Positions 8,821 through 18,116 of a DNA stretch of 64,000 nucleotides are shown in pieces; the stretch's first letter is position 1, and each line of letters starts with the position of its first letter. A program made the translations under genes and the position numbers. Location of the stretch: positions 1-64,000 of the forward strand of contig SFEB01000004.1 of assembly GCA_004558105.1 (NCBI GenBank). Reading direction: 5' to 3'. The notes beneath the pieces were generated by a model that saw nothing but the letters and a program-made list of their open reading frames with translations, was not told the DNA's origin and made no database searches. The DNA is from Clostridiales bacterium (lineage in GTDB: Bacteria > Bacillota > Clostridia > Christensenellales > CAG-314).

Positions 8821-9529
8821 TTTTCACCTCGAAAAGCAATTCTTCGTATCTGAAAAAGCCGATTTTTCCTATCAGCTTTTCAGCCGCCTTAATCGCGCCG
8901 TCGGCAAAAATTCCTCTTTCCCACGCCGTATGGGTGAACGTAAGACTCTCTCCGTCGCCCAAAAACTCAATCCGATGCTCGCCCACGACCGAACCGCCTC
9001 TTTCGCTGAATACGCCTACTTGGTTTTTCGTCCGTTTGCCCGATTGCCGTCCGTAAACGAATTCTGCGTTTTTCCGCGCGTCTGCCACTCGGCGCATAAG
9101 CATTTTTGCCGTGCCGCTCGGCGCGTCGAACTTGTTTCTGTGGTGTTTTTCCACTATTTCTATATCGAAATCGGACAAAACAGCCAAAACCCGTTTCAAC
9201 GCCGCACGCATCGCCGCAACGCCGACCGAAAAGTTTTCGCTCGCGCATACGGACGATTTTAAAGCCAGTCTCGCCAGACCGTTTTTCGTCTTACCCGACA
9301 AAGCCGTCGTACCCGTTACCAACGGTAAAGAGTTTTTGATGCAAAAATCAACGGCTTTTTGCGTGAGTTCGTCATGAGAAAAATCAATCACGCAGTCGAC
9401 GCTTTCGTATCCGTCCGCGTCAAAATTTCCGTCCGCGCTTACTACCCCTGCGACTTTTATTTTTTTCTCCCGCGCTTTTTCACACACGGCTCTGCCCATT
9501 TTTCCGTCACCGACTACCAGTATTTTCAT
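8813..9529 (-). CDS. dapB: 4-hydroxy-tetrahydrodipicolinate reductase
   Basis: A 238-residue reductase of the lysine/diaminopimelate pathway. The N-terminus VVGDGKMGRAV binds NAD(P)H, VIDFSH is at about residue 47, and the signature EKHHRNKFDAPSGTAK carries the catalytic His and Lys. The start ATG overlaps the dapA stop as ATGA. Length is slightly short but within the family range. Confidence 0.93.
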   Translation of the reverse strand: MKILVVGDGKMGRAVCEKAREKKIKVAGVVSADGNFDADGYESVDCVIDFSHDELTQKAVDFCIKNSLPLVTGTTALSGKTKNGLARLALKSSVCASENFSVGVAAMRAALKRVLAVLSDFDIEIVEKHHRNKFDAPSGTAKMLMRRVADARKNAEFVYGRQSGKRTKNQVGVFSERGGSVVGEHRIEFLGDGESLTFTHTAWERGIFADGAIKAAEKLIGKIGFFRYEELLFEVKNG

Positions 9530-10425
9530 TTAAGACTTTCCCCCAGACCGAGTACCTGTTTTTTTAATTCCTGCCGCGTTTTAGCCGAAAGCCTTCCGAG
9601 CGGCAATCTCGGTAAACCCACGTTAAACCCCGCCATATTCAATAACGTCTTTATCGGAATAGGATTTGGCTCGGCAAACAGCAGGTTTATGAAATCAAGA
9701 TAACGCAGTTGAATTTTTCTCGCTCTTTCAACGTCTCCGACCTGCCACGCCGTCAACAACTCGGCAACTTTGGTCGGCGTAAAGTTTGCCCATACCGAAA
9801 CTACGCCTTTTGCGCCGATTGACAGATAGGGCAATATCAAATCGTCGTTTCCGCAGTACAGCGAAAAGTTTTCGTCGGTCAGCGTCGCGATTTTTGCCGC
9901 AAACGAAAGATTTCCGCTTGCCTCCTTTATTCCCGCCACGTTCGGATGACTTTTGAGTTTTTTTGCCACGTCGAAAGAAATCTCGCAACCCGTGCGGCTC
10001 GGAACGTTGTACAGCATTATCGGTAAATCCACCGCGTCCGCTACGCTCTCGAAATGACGGAACAATCCGTCGGCGTTGGTGCGGTTGTAAAAGGGCGTAA
10101 CGACAAGCAACCCGTCCGCACCCGTTTTAGACAACTCGCGCGAAAGTTCCGTCGCTTTCGCCGTATCGTTGCTGCCGCTCCCGGCAAGAACGAAAATTTC
10201 GCCGTCGGCGGCAGTTACGCATGTTTCCGTTACCAACCGCTTTTCGGCGTCGGTAAGCGTCGCCCCCTCTCCCGTCGTACCGCATGCCACGATTCCCACC
10301 GTTCCGCTTGCCTTGTGCCACCCCACCAACTGTTTGATTTTTTTGCAATCCACTCGCCCGTATTTGTCAAAAGGGGTGACGAGGGCGACGATACTGCCGT
10401 ACGGCAACTCTTTTTTTCCTTTCAT
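9526..10425 (-). CDS. dapA: 4-hydroxy-tetrahydrodipicolinate synthase
   Basis: A 299-residue TIM-barrel aldolase that condenses pyruvate with aspartate semialdehyde. GTTGEGATL, MLYNVPSRTG (catalytic Tyr) and GIKEASG (Schiff-base Lys) are present. The start is placed at the ATG at 10425, which has GGAG 7 bases upstream and overlaps the dapF stop as ATGA. The frame could also open at a GTG at 10434, but that codon lies inside the ribosome binding site. Confidence 0.93.
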   Translation of the reverse strand: MKGKKELPYGSIVALVTPFDKYGRVDCKKIKQLVGWHKASGTVGIVACGTTGEGATLTDAEKRLVTETCVTAADGEIFVLAGSGSNDTAKATELSRELSKTGADGLLVVTPFYNRTNADGLFRHFESVADAVDLPIMLYNVPSRTGCEISFDVAKKLKSHPNVAGIKEASGNLSFAAKIATLTDENFSLYCGNDDLILPYLSIGAKGVVSVWANFTPTKVAELLTAWQVGDVERARKIQLRYLDFINLLFAEPNPIPIKTLLNMAGFNVGLPRLPLGRLSAKTRQELKKQVLGLGESLK

Positions 10426-11198
10426 TTTTCCCACTCCTTTTTTACTTCGCCGGTTATAAAAATTTTATTTTCCTCCGTTTCCACCGTCAACCTGCCGCCG
10501 TCGAAAAACACCGTCGATTTATCGCCCACCAGTCCGAGCCTGCGACATACGGCAAATACGGCGCCTCCGCCCGTGCCGCATGCTTTCGTCCAGCCGACGC
10601 CGCGCTCGAAAGTTTTTATTCTTATTTTACCGTTTTCCGTATCGGCAAAATCGACGTTCGTGCCTCGTTCAAAACTCTCGTGCTTACTGATTTGTTCCGC
10701 CAGACGGTACAACCCGTCGCCGCCGAATATTACGGCGTGAGGTACTCCCGTGTCGACGACAAAAAGACGCACCCGTCTGCCGTCTATCTCTATTTCAACG
10801 GGATCAAGACCTTCTTCCCGTATCCCCTTTCCGTCGGAAAAAACCGCTTCGCCCAACTCGACGCGACAGACGAACGGTCTGCCGTTCAGTATCTCGGCAA
10901 GTTTTTCTCCCGCGTCGGTTTTTATCGTAAATTTATGCTTATTCACGCCTTTTTCATGGCAAAATGCGGCGACGCACCTGAGTCCGTTTCCGCATGTTTC
11001 CGCGCGACTGCCGTCCGCGTTGAATATAACCATTTCCGGCGTCGTTCCGGGGTTTTTTACTACGATAAAACCGTCGACGCCGCCGTTTTCGCACTCTTTT
11101 TTTACCCGTTCTGCCGTCGGCAACCTTCTTCTTTCGCAAATAAGAAAATCGTTGCCCAACGCAGAATACTTGCAGATTGCCCCACGTAAAAAAACCAT
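10422..11198 (-). CDS. dapF: Diaminopimelate epimerase
   Basis: A 258-residue epimerase converting LL- to meso-diaminopimelate. Both catalytic cysteines are visible, in ETCGNGLRC and KACGTGGG. The N-terminus AICKYSALGNDFLI fits the family when translation begins at the ATG at 11198. The frame could extend to a GTG at 11228, but that lies in a terminator hairpin. No ribosome binding site is visible before the ATG. This is the first gene of the lysine operon, which also holds dapA, dapB, dapH, asd and the deacetylase. Confidence 0.9.
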   Translation of the reverse strand: MVFLRGAICKYSALGNDFLICERRRLPTAERVKKECENGGVDGFIVVKNPGTTPEMVIFNADGSRAETCGNGLRCVAAFCHEKGVNKHKFTIKTDAGEKLAEILNGRPFVCRVELGEAVFSDGKGIREEGLDPVEIEIDGRRVRLFVVDTGVPHAVIFGGDGLYRLAEQISKHESFERGTNVDFADTENGKIRIKTFERGVGWTKACGTGGGAVFAVCRRLGLVGDKSTVFFDGGRLTVETEENKIFITGEVKKEWEK

Positions 11199-11219
11199 AG
11201 TAAAGTGTATGCAAAAAAA

Positions 11220-11252
11220 TCCCGTCACGTGACCGCGTGACGGGATTTTTTA
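11220..11252. terminator. Bidirectional terminator between mrp and dapF
   Basis: CCCGTCACG and CGTGACGGG form a strong stem with T-runs on both strands (ATTTTTT). On the minus strand it would end mrp transcripts just before the dapF start. Confidence 0.75.
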
Positions 11253-11307
11253 AGCAATCGGTAAAAACCTGCCTTTTAGCGTATTTTTTACCTGCCTTTT
11301 TAACGTA

Positions 11308-12123
11308 TTATTTTAAATTGATTACGGCGTCAACCAGCCCGTCGATTTCTTCCATCGAAACGGCTTCTACTCTTCCGCCGTCAACGAGTTGCGCCACGTC
11401 GGGGCGAATGGGCAATTGGCAAAGCAATGGCAATCCGTATTGCGCGGCAACCTCCGCCGTTTTGCTTTCGCCGAACGGGAAAAACTTTTTACCGCAATCT
11501 GGACACTCGGCGTAAGCAAAGTTCTCCGCAATTCCCAAAACCTTGATATTCATCATTTCTGCCATTTTTACGGCCTTCTGAACGATCATACTCACCAATT
11601 CCTGCGGACTCGTGACAATGATAAGCCCGTCAAGCGGAATACTTTGAAAAACCGTGAGCGCAACGTCTCCCGTCCCCGGAGGCATATCGACGAACATATA
11701 ATCCACGTCTCCCCAGATACACTCCGTCCAGAACTGTTTGACAAGCCCCGCGATGACGGGACCGCGCCACAACACCGGATCGGTGACGTTTTCCAACAAC
11801 AGGTTAGCGGACATTACTTTGATACCGTTGGCGCTTTCCAGAGGAAAGAACCCGTTATCGTTGCCGTACGCTTTGCCGTTGATTCCGAACATTTTAGGAA
11901 CGCTCGGACCCGTGACGTCTGCGTCTAAAACGGCTGTCGCAAAACCAAGTCTGCTGAACTTTGACGCCAGCAAACCCGTGACGAGTGATTTTCCCACTCC
12001 GCCTTTGCCGCTGACGACGCCGATAACTTTTTTGATATGACTGTCCTTGTGCGGTTGGTCAAACTTGATTTCGTTCTCGCATTTGCTGTCGCAGTGAGAA
12101 CAATCGTGATTGCAATCTGACAT
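11308..12123 (-). CDS. Mrp/NBP35 family iron-sulfur carrier ATPase
   Basis: A 271-residue P-loop ATPase of the Mrp/ApbC type, thought to carry or deliver Fe-S clusters. The N-terminus is cysteine-rich (CNHDCSHCDSKC, residues 4-15). The deviant Walker A SGKGGVGKS is at about residues 39-47, followed by LDADVTGPSVPKMFG. A CPDC pair near the C-terminus probably holds a bridging cluster at the dimer interface. The ATG follows AAGGAGAAGG. It stands alone between two terminator-like regions. Confidence 0.9.
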   Translation of the reverse strand: MSDCNHDCSHCDSKCENEIKFDQPHKDSHIKKVIGVVSGKGGVGKSLVTGLLASKFSRLGFATAVLDADVTGPSVPKMFGINGKAYGNDNGFFPLESANGIKVMSANLLLENVTDPVLWRGPVIAGLVKQFWTECIWGDVDYMFVDMPPGTGDVALTVFQSIPLDGLIIVTSPQELVSMIVQKAVKMAEMMNIKVLGIAENFAYAECPDCGKKFFPFGESKTAEVAAQYGLPLLCQLPIRPDVAQLVDGGRVEAVSMEEIDGLVDAVINLK

Positions 12124-12224
12124 AGTACCTTCTCCTTTTAACGTAAATCCGAAAAAAATTCTTTACGGATCAAACTTTTTTATTCTTCAGCACCCGACGA
12201 CCGCCGTTTGCGGTTAACGCGTAC

Positions 12225-14075
12225 CTATTGCTGAAACTGACTGTTGTAAAGTTGGGCGTAAAAACCGTTTTTGTCAAGTAACTGCTTGTGGTTGCCCTGT
12301 TCGATAATATCGCCGTCTTTAAGCACCAATATTATATCCGCATTCTTTATCGTTGACAAGCGATGGGCGATAATAAACGAAGTTCTTTTTTCCGTAAGGT
12401 AATCCATTGCCTGCTGAATGACCACTTCCGTACGGGTATCGACGCTGCTGGTCGCCTCGTCGAGAATAAGCATCGGCGCGTCTTCTACGATGGCGCGTGC
12501 AATGGTAAGAAGTTGCTTCTGCCCTGCCGAAAGACCGCTCTTTTCGTCCAACACCGTGTGGTAGCCCTCCGGCAAAGTTTTGATAAAGCGATGTAGTCCT
12601 ACGGCTTTGCACGCTTTTACCACGTCTTCTTCCGTTGCCGAGGTTTTACTGTAACGGACGTTGTCGATAATAGTGCCTTCGAAAATCCACGTATCCTGCA
12701 ACACCATTCCGAACAAATCGTGAATGTTCTGTCTCGACAAATCGGTCAACGGCACCCCGTCTATCCTTATACAACCGCCGTTGAGTTCGTAAAACCGCAT
12801 GAGCAGATTAACGATTGTGGTTTTGCCTGCGCCCGTGGGACCTACGATAGCCACCTTCTGACCTGCTTTGACATGCGCGCAAAAGTCGTTGATAATAATT
12901 TTATCCGACGTGTATCCGAATTTCACATGGTCGAAATCCACGTCGCCTTTTACGGTAGTCAAAGTTTGTCTGACTTCTTCCTCGGGCATTTCTTCCGCGT
13001 CTAAAAATTCAAATACTCTTTCGCTTGCCGCCGCCATGGATTGAAAGTTTGTCAAAGCCTGCGCTATCTGCGACAACGGGTTGGTGAAAAAGCGGACGTA
13101 CAACATAAACGCAACTATCGTCGCCGCCGACATATGCCCCGAAACAACCAGTGCTCCGCCCACTACGCAAACCACGACGTACCCGAGATTGCCGACAAAC
13201 CCCATGGTCGGTTGCATAAGTCCGCTCAAAAACTGACTTTTCCACGCAGAAGTACAAAGTTTTTCATTATACTCCTCAAATTTATCTATCGCCTCCCGAG
13301 TACCGTTAAAAACTCTGACGATATTGTGTCCCGAGTACATTTCCTCAACGTGCCCGTTAAGGTCTCCGAGATATCTCTGTTGCTGACGGAAGAACTTTTG
13401 CGAACAATTCAATATGATAAACATTGCCACTACGCCCAATAACGTACTTCCGACCACCGATAAACCGAGGATATAGTTGGTAACGAACATCATGATAAGC
13501 GAACCCAACAGGAATATCGACTGTCTGACGAGCAACGCAAGGCTGTTGTGCAACGCCTGACCGATAGTGTCCACGTCGTTGGTCACACGGGACAAAACGT
13601 CGCCGAAAGTGACGTTGTCAAAATACGACAACGGCAGTCTGTTGACCTTTTTATCGATTTCGCTACGCATCTTCTGCGTTATTCTTTGAGACACGACGAT
13701 AAGGACTTGTTCCTGAAAAATATGAAGTATACCGCTGCCTAAGTAACACGCCGCCAGAATAACGCACATTTTTATCGTCTGATCAAATACTTCGCCCGCA
13801 AAGTTTCCATCGTCTATGCCCTTTGCGATAATATCGGCTATACCTGCCAACTGACTCGGGCCGGAAACCAGCAAAGCAACGCTTATTATTGCCGCAATAA
13901 CCGCCGCTATTATCCAACCCATATATTTTTTACCGAAGGACATCAGTCTGGCAAGTGCTTTTTTGAGGTTTTTGGGCTTTTCTATCATTCCGATACCGCC
14001 CCTCGGTCCGCCGCCGCGCTGTATCTGAGGACGGGAGGTTGCCAATCTGTCTAACTCTCTCTGATTATCGCTCAT
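12225..14075 (-). CDS. ABC exporter half-transporter, catalytic subunit
   Basis: A 616-residue permease-ATPase fusion with a type I exporter membrane domain of six segments followed by a nucleotide-binding domain. Walker A GPTGAGKTT, signature LSAGQKQ, Walker B MLILDEATSS with the catalytic Glu, and switch His in IIAHRLST are all standard. It overlaps the upstream ABC gene by 4 bases. That partner lacks the catalytic Glu and switch His, so the two should form a heterodimeric exporter like LmrCD or TM287/288. The MarR regulator in the same operon suggests export of drugs or toxic compounds; the substrate is unknown. Confidence 0.9.
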   Translation of the reverse strand: MSDNQRELDRLATSRPQIQRGGGPRGGIGMIEKPKNLKKALARLMSFGKKYMGWIIAAVIAAIISVALLVSGPSQLAGIADIIAKGIDDGNFAGEVFDQTIKMCVILAACYLGSGILHIFQEQVLIVVSQRITQKMRSEIDKKVNRLPLSYFDNVTFGDVLSRVTNDVDTIGQALHNSLALLVRQSIFLLGSLIMMFVTNYILGLSVVGSTLLGVVAMFIILNCSQKFFRQQQRYLGDLNGHVEEMYSGHNIVRVFNGTREAIDKFEEYNEKLCTSAWKSQFLSGLMQPTMGFVGNLGYVVVCVVGGALVVSGHMSAATIVAFMLYVRFFTNPLSQIAQALTNFQSMAAASERVFEFLDAEEMPEEEVRQTLTTVKGDVDFDHVKFGYTSDKIIINDFCAHVKAGQKVAIVGPTGAGKTTIVNLLMRFYELNGGCIRIDGVPLTDLSRQNIHDLFGMVLQDTWIFEGTIIDNVRYSKTSATEEDVVKACKAVGLHRFIKTLPEGYHTVLDEKSGLSAGQKQLLTIARAIVEDAPMLILDEATSSVDTRTEVVIQQAMDYLTEKRTSFIIAHRLSTIKNADIILVLKDGDIIEQGNHKQLLDKNGFYAQLYNSQFQQ

Positions 14076-15925
14076 TTTGCCAATTCCTCCTCCGAAAGTT
14101 GTGATAACGCTATCTGTCTGTACGTTTCGTTGGTTTCCAGTAACTCGCGGTGTGTACCCATTCCGGCCATTTTGCCGTCCTGAAGAACGATTATCTTGTC
14201 TGCGTCTTTAATCGTTCCGATACGCTGCGCCACAATAAGACACGTTGCTCCGTCGGTGTGTTTTTTCAACGCCGCGCGCAATTCTTTGTCCGTCTTAAAG
14301 TCCAGAGCGGAAAAACTGTCGTCGAATATGTAAATTTCCGGATCCCTGGCAATGGCGCGCGCTATCGACATGCGCTGTTTTTGCCCTCCGCTTACGTTTG
14401 TACCGCCCTGTGCAATATGTTCGCCGTACTTGTCGGGCATTTTTTCGATAAACTCGGTGCAATGCGCGACCTCTGCCGCCGCAACCACCTGCTCGTCCGT
14501 AGGTTTCGGTCTGCCGTTGTCGCCGTAAGTGATATTGCTTTTTACGTCGCCGCTGAAAAGCACCGACCGTTGAGGAACGTAACCGAGTTTGTTGTTAAGC
14601 TCCTGTATTTTATAATCCTTTACGTTTACGCCGTCTACGAGTACTTCGCCCTCGGTTGCGTCAAAAAATCTGGGGACGAGATTGATAACGGTGCTTTTTC
14701 CGCTACCCGTGCCGCCGATAAACGCTACCGTTTCGCCGCGGTTGGCTTTAAAGCTGATGTTTTCAAGCACGCATTCTTCCGCGTCGGGATACTTGAAACT
14801 GACGTTTTTAAACTCTACGACGCCCACTAGCGGATTGCCGTTTTCGTCCTTTTCGCCCTCGGTACGGCTTCCGTCCTTAATGGTGGTCTCTGTGTCGAGA
14901 ACCGCATTGATACGCGCCGCCGCAACGCTTGCTCTCGGCCACATCATAAAGATAAAGGACAATACGATAAACGACATTACTACGTGCATGGAATACTGAC
15001 TGAACGTCACCATATTTGCCCACGCCATATTCTGAGCGACCGTGTTTCCCGCAAGTCGGGTAATAAGAACTGCGCCTATCCAGTATATAGCCAGATTAAG
15101 ACCGTTTTGCATCGCGTTGGTCATCGGATTCATAAACGCCATTGCGCGCGCGCCGCCCAGGAAGTTTTCGGTAAGACTGTTATTGCTCTTTTCAAACTTG
15201 CTTTCCTGAAAACTTTCGGCGTTATAGGCACGCACTACGCGTAAACCCGTAAGATTTTCTCTCATATCGCGGTTGACGTCGTCTATTAAACTTTGCATAC
15301 GCTTAAACCGCGGCGTTGCGATGGAAATAATGACGATAATACAGATGATGAGCAAAGCCGCCGTTATCGCCGTTGCCAACGACCACTGCCACTGATTTTT
15401 CGCGCCGATTTTAGTTACCGAAGCGATAATCATAATGGGAGCCTTAATCATCATATGCAATCCCATCGCGATAAACATGGTGATTTGCGTTACGTCGTTG
15501 GTAGAACGGGTAATGAGACTTGCGGTAGAAAACTTGTTGATTTCCGCCTGACCGAAAGACTGCACTTTCGAAAACGTCATACTGCGAAGACGCTTACCGA
15601 TGCTTGCCGCTATTACCGCAGAACAAAAACCCGCGCATATGGTAGAAAGAAAACTTAAAACGGCGTAGGTTAACATCGTGAGCCCCATTGCCAGGATTTC
15701 CGTCATCTGCTCCGTTCCGCCGCCTAAAAGTTTTAAAAAACAGTTACTATACAAAAAATCGCTTATTCCCGTCATATTGATGTCTTTGCCCTGCACCAGC
15801 AAAAGCAAATTTGACGAAACGTCGGGAACGGCGAGATCGAGTACGCCGCTGATGCCGATAAAAATCATACAGCACAATACTCCCAGCCACTCTTTTTTGT
15901 TGAATTTGCCTATTATTTTTAACAT
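14072..15925 (-). CDS. ABC exporter half-transporter, degenerate-site subunit
   Basis: A 617-residue permease-ATPase fusion. Walker A is GGTGSGKST and the signature is NVSGGQKQR. In Walker B the catalytic Glu is replaced by Asp (YIFDDSFSALD), and the switch His is replaced by Gln (LIVAQRIGT). These are the marks of the non-catalytic half of heterodimeric exporters. The start ATG at 15925 has AAGGAGG upstream and overlaps the end of marR by 7 bases; an ATG at 15943 precedes the ribosome binding site and is not used here. It forms an operon with the marR gene and the catalytic half. Confidence 0.9.
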   Translation of the reverse strand: MLKIIGKFNKKEWLGVLCCMIFIGISGVLDLAVPDVSSNLLLLVQGKDINMTGISDFLYSNCFLKLLGGGTEQMTEILAMGLTMLTYAVLSFLSTICAGFCSAVIAASIGKRLRSMTFSKVQSFGQAEINKFSTASLITRSTNDVTQITMFIAMGLHMMIKAPIMIIASVTKIGAKNQWQWSLATAITAALLIICIIVIISIATPRFKRMQSLIDDVNRDMRENLTGLRVVRAYNAESFQESKFEKSNNSLTENFLGGARAMAFMNPMTNAMQNGLNLAIYWIGAVLITRLAGNTVAQNMAWANMVTFSQYSMHVVMSFIVLSFIFMMWPRASVAAARINAVLDTETTIKDGSRTEGEKDENGNPLVGVVEFKNVSFKYPDAEECVLENISFKANRGETVAFIGGTGSGKSTVINLVPRFFDATEGEVLVDGVNVKDYKIQELNNKLGYVPQRSVLFSGDVKSNITYGDNGRPKPTDEQVVAAAEVAHCTEFIEKMPDKYGEHIAQGGTNVSGGQKQRMSIARAIARDPEIYIFDDSFSALDFKTDKELRAALKKHTDGATCLIVAQRIGTIKDADKIIVLQDGKMAGMGTHRELLETNETYRQIALSQLSEEELAK

Positions 15926-16389
15926 CCTTCCTCCTTGCTGCATTCTCCCTTTAAGTTTTCGGCAATCTTATCCGCAACGCGGCAGAAAATCTTTAATTCT
16001 TCCTCGTCTATACCCCGTTTCATAAGCTCCTCGGTCTGTTGGATTTTTTTCTTCATAATTTTGCTTGCTTGCAGAGCCTTGTCGGTAAGTACGATTTTTT
16101 TCAACCGCGCGTCGCTCTCAACCGACTCGCGCGTAACGAGACCGTTTTTTTCCATCAACTGCAACATTTTGGTGACGGTACTGCGGCGCATGTTAAACCT
16201 TTTTTCTACGTCCCGCTGATACACGTCCCCCTGCCTCTCGATATAACCGATAAGCCACCCGTGCATACCCGTAACTTCGTCGATGTGCTCGGCTGCGACG
16301 TCGTTCGCCATACGCCTTTTGAGCAGGTTGGACAAGCATTTGATTTTTACCCCTATCCTGTCCGGAGAAGTCGATTTTTTTTCTTCCAT
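15919..16389 (-). CDS. MarR family transcriptional regulator
   Basis: A 156-residue winged-helix regulator. The segment VEKRFNMRRSTVTKMLQLMEKNGLVTRESVESDARLKKIVLTDKA reads as the recognition helix and wing of MarR proteins (shown by DARLKK and TVTKML). It is the first gene of the exporter operon and probably represses it. A palindrome overlapping the promoter start region at 16451-16464 is the likely operator. The ATG follows AAGAGGAAGAG. The C-terminal end overlaps the ABC gene. Confidence 0.9.
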   Translation of the reverse strand: MEEKKSTSPDRIGVKIKCLSNLLKRRMANDVAAEHIDEVTGMHGWLIGYIERQGDVYQRDVEKRFNMRRSTVTKMLQLMEKNGLVTRESVESDARLKKIVLTDKALQASKIMKKKIQQTEELMKRGIDEEELKIFCRVADKIAENLKGECSKEEGC

Positions 16390-16450
16390 ATCTCTTCCTC
16401 TTTATTGAAACACCCTGTCTGAATATTATATTTTGAATATTCTATTTTTT

Positions 16451-16464
16451 GTTAGCTGGCTAAC
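16451..16464 (-). promoter_or_regulatory. Probable MarR operator
   Basis: The inverted repeat GTTAGC-2 bases-GCTAAC lies immediately downstream of the -10 box of the marR promoter. Bound protein here would block transcription. A second repeat with GAATATTC elements lies at about 16423-16443. Confidence 0.6.
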
Positions 16465-16493
16465 ATTATATTCTTGCTTAAAGTATTTGTCAA
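16465..16493 (-). promoter_or_regulatory. Sigma-A promoter of the marR-ABC-ABC operon
   Basis: A full-consensus promoter on the minus strand: TTGACA (16493-16488), 17 bases, TATAAT (16470-16465). Confidence 0.85.
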
Positions 16494-16561
16494 CAAAATA
16501 AACGACAAAAACGAAAGTTTTTAGATTATTTTTTCCTAACGCTAAAAATTTTTCACGTTAA

Positions 16562-16593
16562 AAAACCCCGCTTAAAAAAGTACGAGGTTTTTT
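16562..16593 (-). terminator. Terminator of the aldehyde dehydrogenase gene
   Basis: On the minus strand AAAAACCTCG pairs with CGGGGTTTTTT (one G-U pair) around a short loop and ends in a T-run. Confidence 0.6.
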
Positions 16594-16624
16594 GCTCATT
16601 TTTTCCTATGTTTTTTCCGCCTTT

Positions 16625-17992
16625 TTACGGCTGTTTTTTATTGATTCCGAAGTACCGTTTCACAAAGTTTGTCTTTGCGTCGGTATAGGGCGGATATTTG
16701 AGGTTAAGTTCCTGCTTGTTTTTATACAACAGGCTTTTCGCATGGGTAAACGTTTCGTAAGATTTTGCGCCATGATAACTACCCGTCCCCGACCTTCCGA
16801 CGCCGCCGAAAGGCAATCTTTCTTCCGTAAGGTGCATTACCGTGTCGTTCATGCAGCCGCCGCCGCTGACAACGTGTTCCGCAACGTAATCGCACGCCGC
16901 TTTGCTCTCCGAAAAATAGTAAAACGCCAACGGTCTGTCCATTACGTTAATTTTTGCCAGCAAACCCTTCAATTCGGTAAAGGTTAATACGGGCAATACC
17001 GGCGCGAAAATTTCGTTTTGCATTATCGGCGAGTCAAAAGTCACCTCGTCCACTACGGTAGGATACATTTTGCGTCCTTCGGCCTTACCGCCCACGATGA
17101 TTTTCTCGCCCTCGATAAGTCCGAGAACTTCCTTAACTTTGCTTTCGGTAATGACGTAGGGGTAGTCGTCGCGCAAGGCGTCGCCCAAAAAGTAAAACCG
17201 TCTGATATATTCTAGCAGTTTTTTAATAAATTCTTCCTTGACGCTCTCATGCACGACGCAATAGTCGGGAGCGACGCAGGTCTGTCCCGCGTTGAGAAAT
17301 TTTCCCCAGGCAATTCGTTTTGCCGCCAGATCTACGTCTGCGTCCCTGTCCACCACGCAGGGCGACTTGCCGCCCAACTCCAACACGCACGGAACGAGGT
17401 TTTTCGCCTGTACCGCGCGAATCTTTTTTGCGAAGTCCGCGCTACCCGTGTAAAACATAAAGTCGAATTTTTGTTCGAATAACGTCTCGTCACGCTCGCA
17501 GTTGACGTAAACGTATTCTTCGTCAAATACCGACAGAATGTCTTTAATGACCTTGCTTACGTTGGGAGTTTTAGAACTCGGTTTGACGACCGCCGTATTG
17601 CCTCCCGCAATTGCTCCGATAAGCGGCACGAAAGTAAGTTGGAAGGGGTAGTTCCAGGGCGACACGACCAACGTGACGCCGTAAGGAAGGCGGACTATTT
17701 TTCCGTAGGAAGAATAATTCGTCAGACTCGTACGCACACGGGTGGGGCGCGAAAGCTTTCTCAGACGTTTCAAAAAGAAATTCAATTCCTGCAAAACCAT
17801 ACCCACTTCCGTCGAGCAGACGTCGAATTCGCACTTATTGAAATCCGTTTTAAAAGCGACCGTAAGGTCGTCTACATGGGCAAGTATCGATTGTTTCAGT
17901 TTCTTTAACGCGTCGAGGCGGTAGTCGACGGAAAAGGTTGCTCCGCCGTTAAAAAAATCGCGCTGTTTATCTACTATCTGCTTAATCTCCAT
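16625..17992 (-). CDS. Aldehyde dehydrogenase family protein
   Basis: A 455-residue NAD(P)-dependent aldehyde dehydrogenase of the compact class-3-like group. SPWNYPF (about 106-112) is the conserved Rossmann-domain motif, LELGGKSP holds the general-base Glu, and NAGQTCVAPDY holds the catalytic Cys near residue 242. The C-terminal LPFGGVGRSGTGSYHG is also typical. The actual aldehyde cannot be told from sequence. It is transcribed divergently from the S51 peptidase gene and has its own promoter and terminator. Confidence 0.92.
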   Translation of the reverse strand: MEIKQIVDKQRDFFNGGATFSVDYRLDALKKLKQSILAHVDDLTVAFKTDFNKCEFDVCSTEVGMVLQELNFFLKRLRKLSRPTRVRTSLTNYSSYGKIVRLPYGVTLVVSPWNYPFQLTFVPLIGAIAGGNTAVVKPSSKTPNVSKVIKDILSVFDEEYVYVNCERDETLFEQKFDFMFYTGSADFAKKIRAVQAKNLVPCVLELGGKSPCVVDRDADVDLAAKRIAWGKFLNAGQTCVAPDYCVVHESVKEEFIKKLLEYIRRFYFLGDALRDDYPYVITESKVKEVLGLIEGEKIIVGGKAEGRKMYPTVVDEVTFDSPIMQNEIFAPVLPVLTFTELKGLLAKINVMDRPLAFYYFSESKAACDYVAEHVVSGGGCMNDTVMHLTEERLPFGGVGRSGTGSYHGAKSYETFTHAKSLLYKNKQELNLKYPPYTDAKTNFVKRYFGINKKQP

Positions 17993-18081
17993 AACTGCTC
18001 CTTACTGCGGACGGAAAAAGTCGGAAAGAATAATCTTTGCGTTTATTCGTAAAACTGCCGTTCGCCATAACCGTAAATAAT

Positions 18082-18110
18082 ATTATAGCACAAATCGAAA
18101 ATATTGCCAA
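18082..18110 (-). promoter_or_regulatory. Promoter of the aldehyde dehydrogenase gene
   Basis: On the minus strand TTGGCA (18110-18105), 17 bases, TATAAT (18087-18082). It diverges from the + strand promoter whose -35 box starts 6 bases away. Confidence 0.75.
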
Positions 18111-18116
18111 TTTTAT

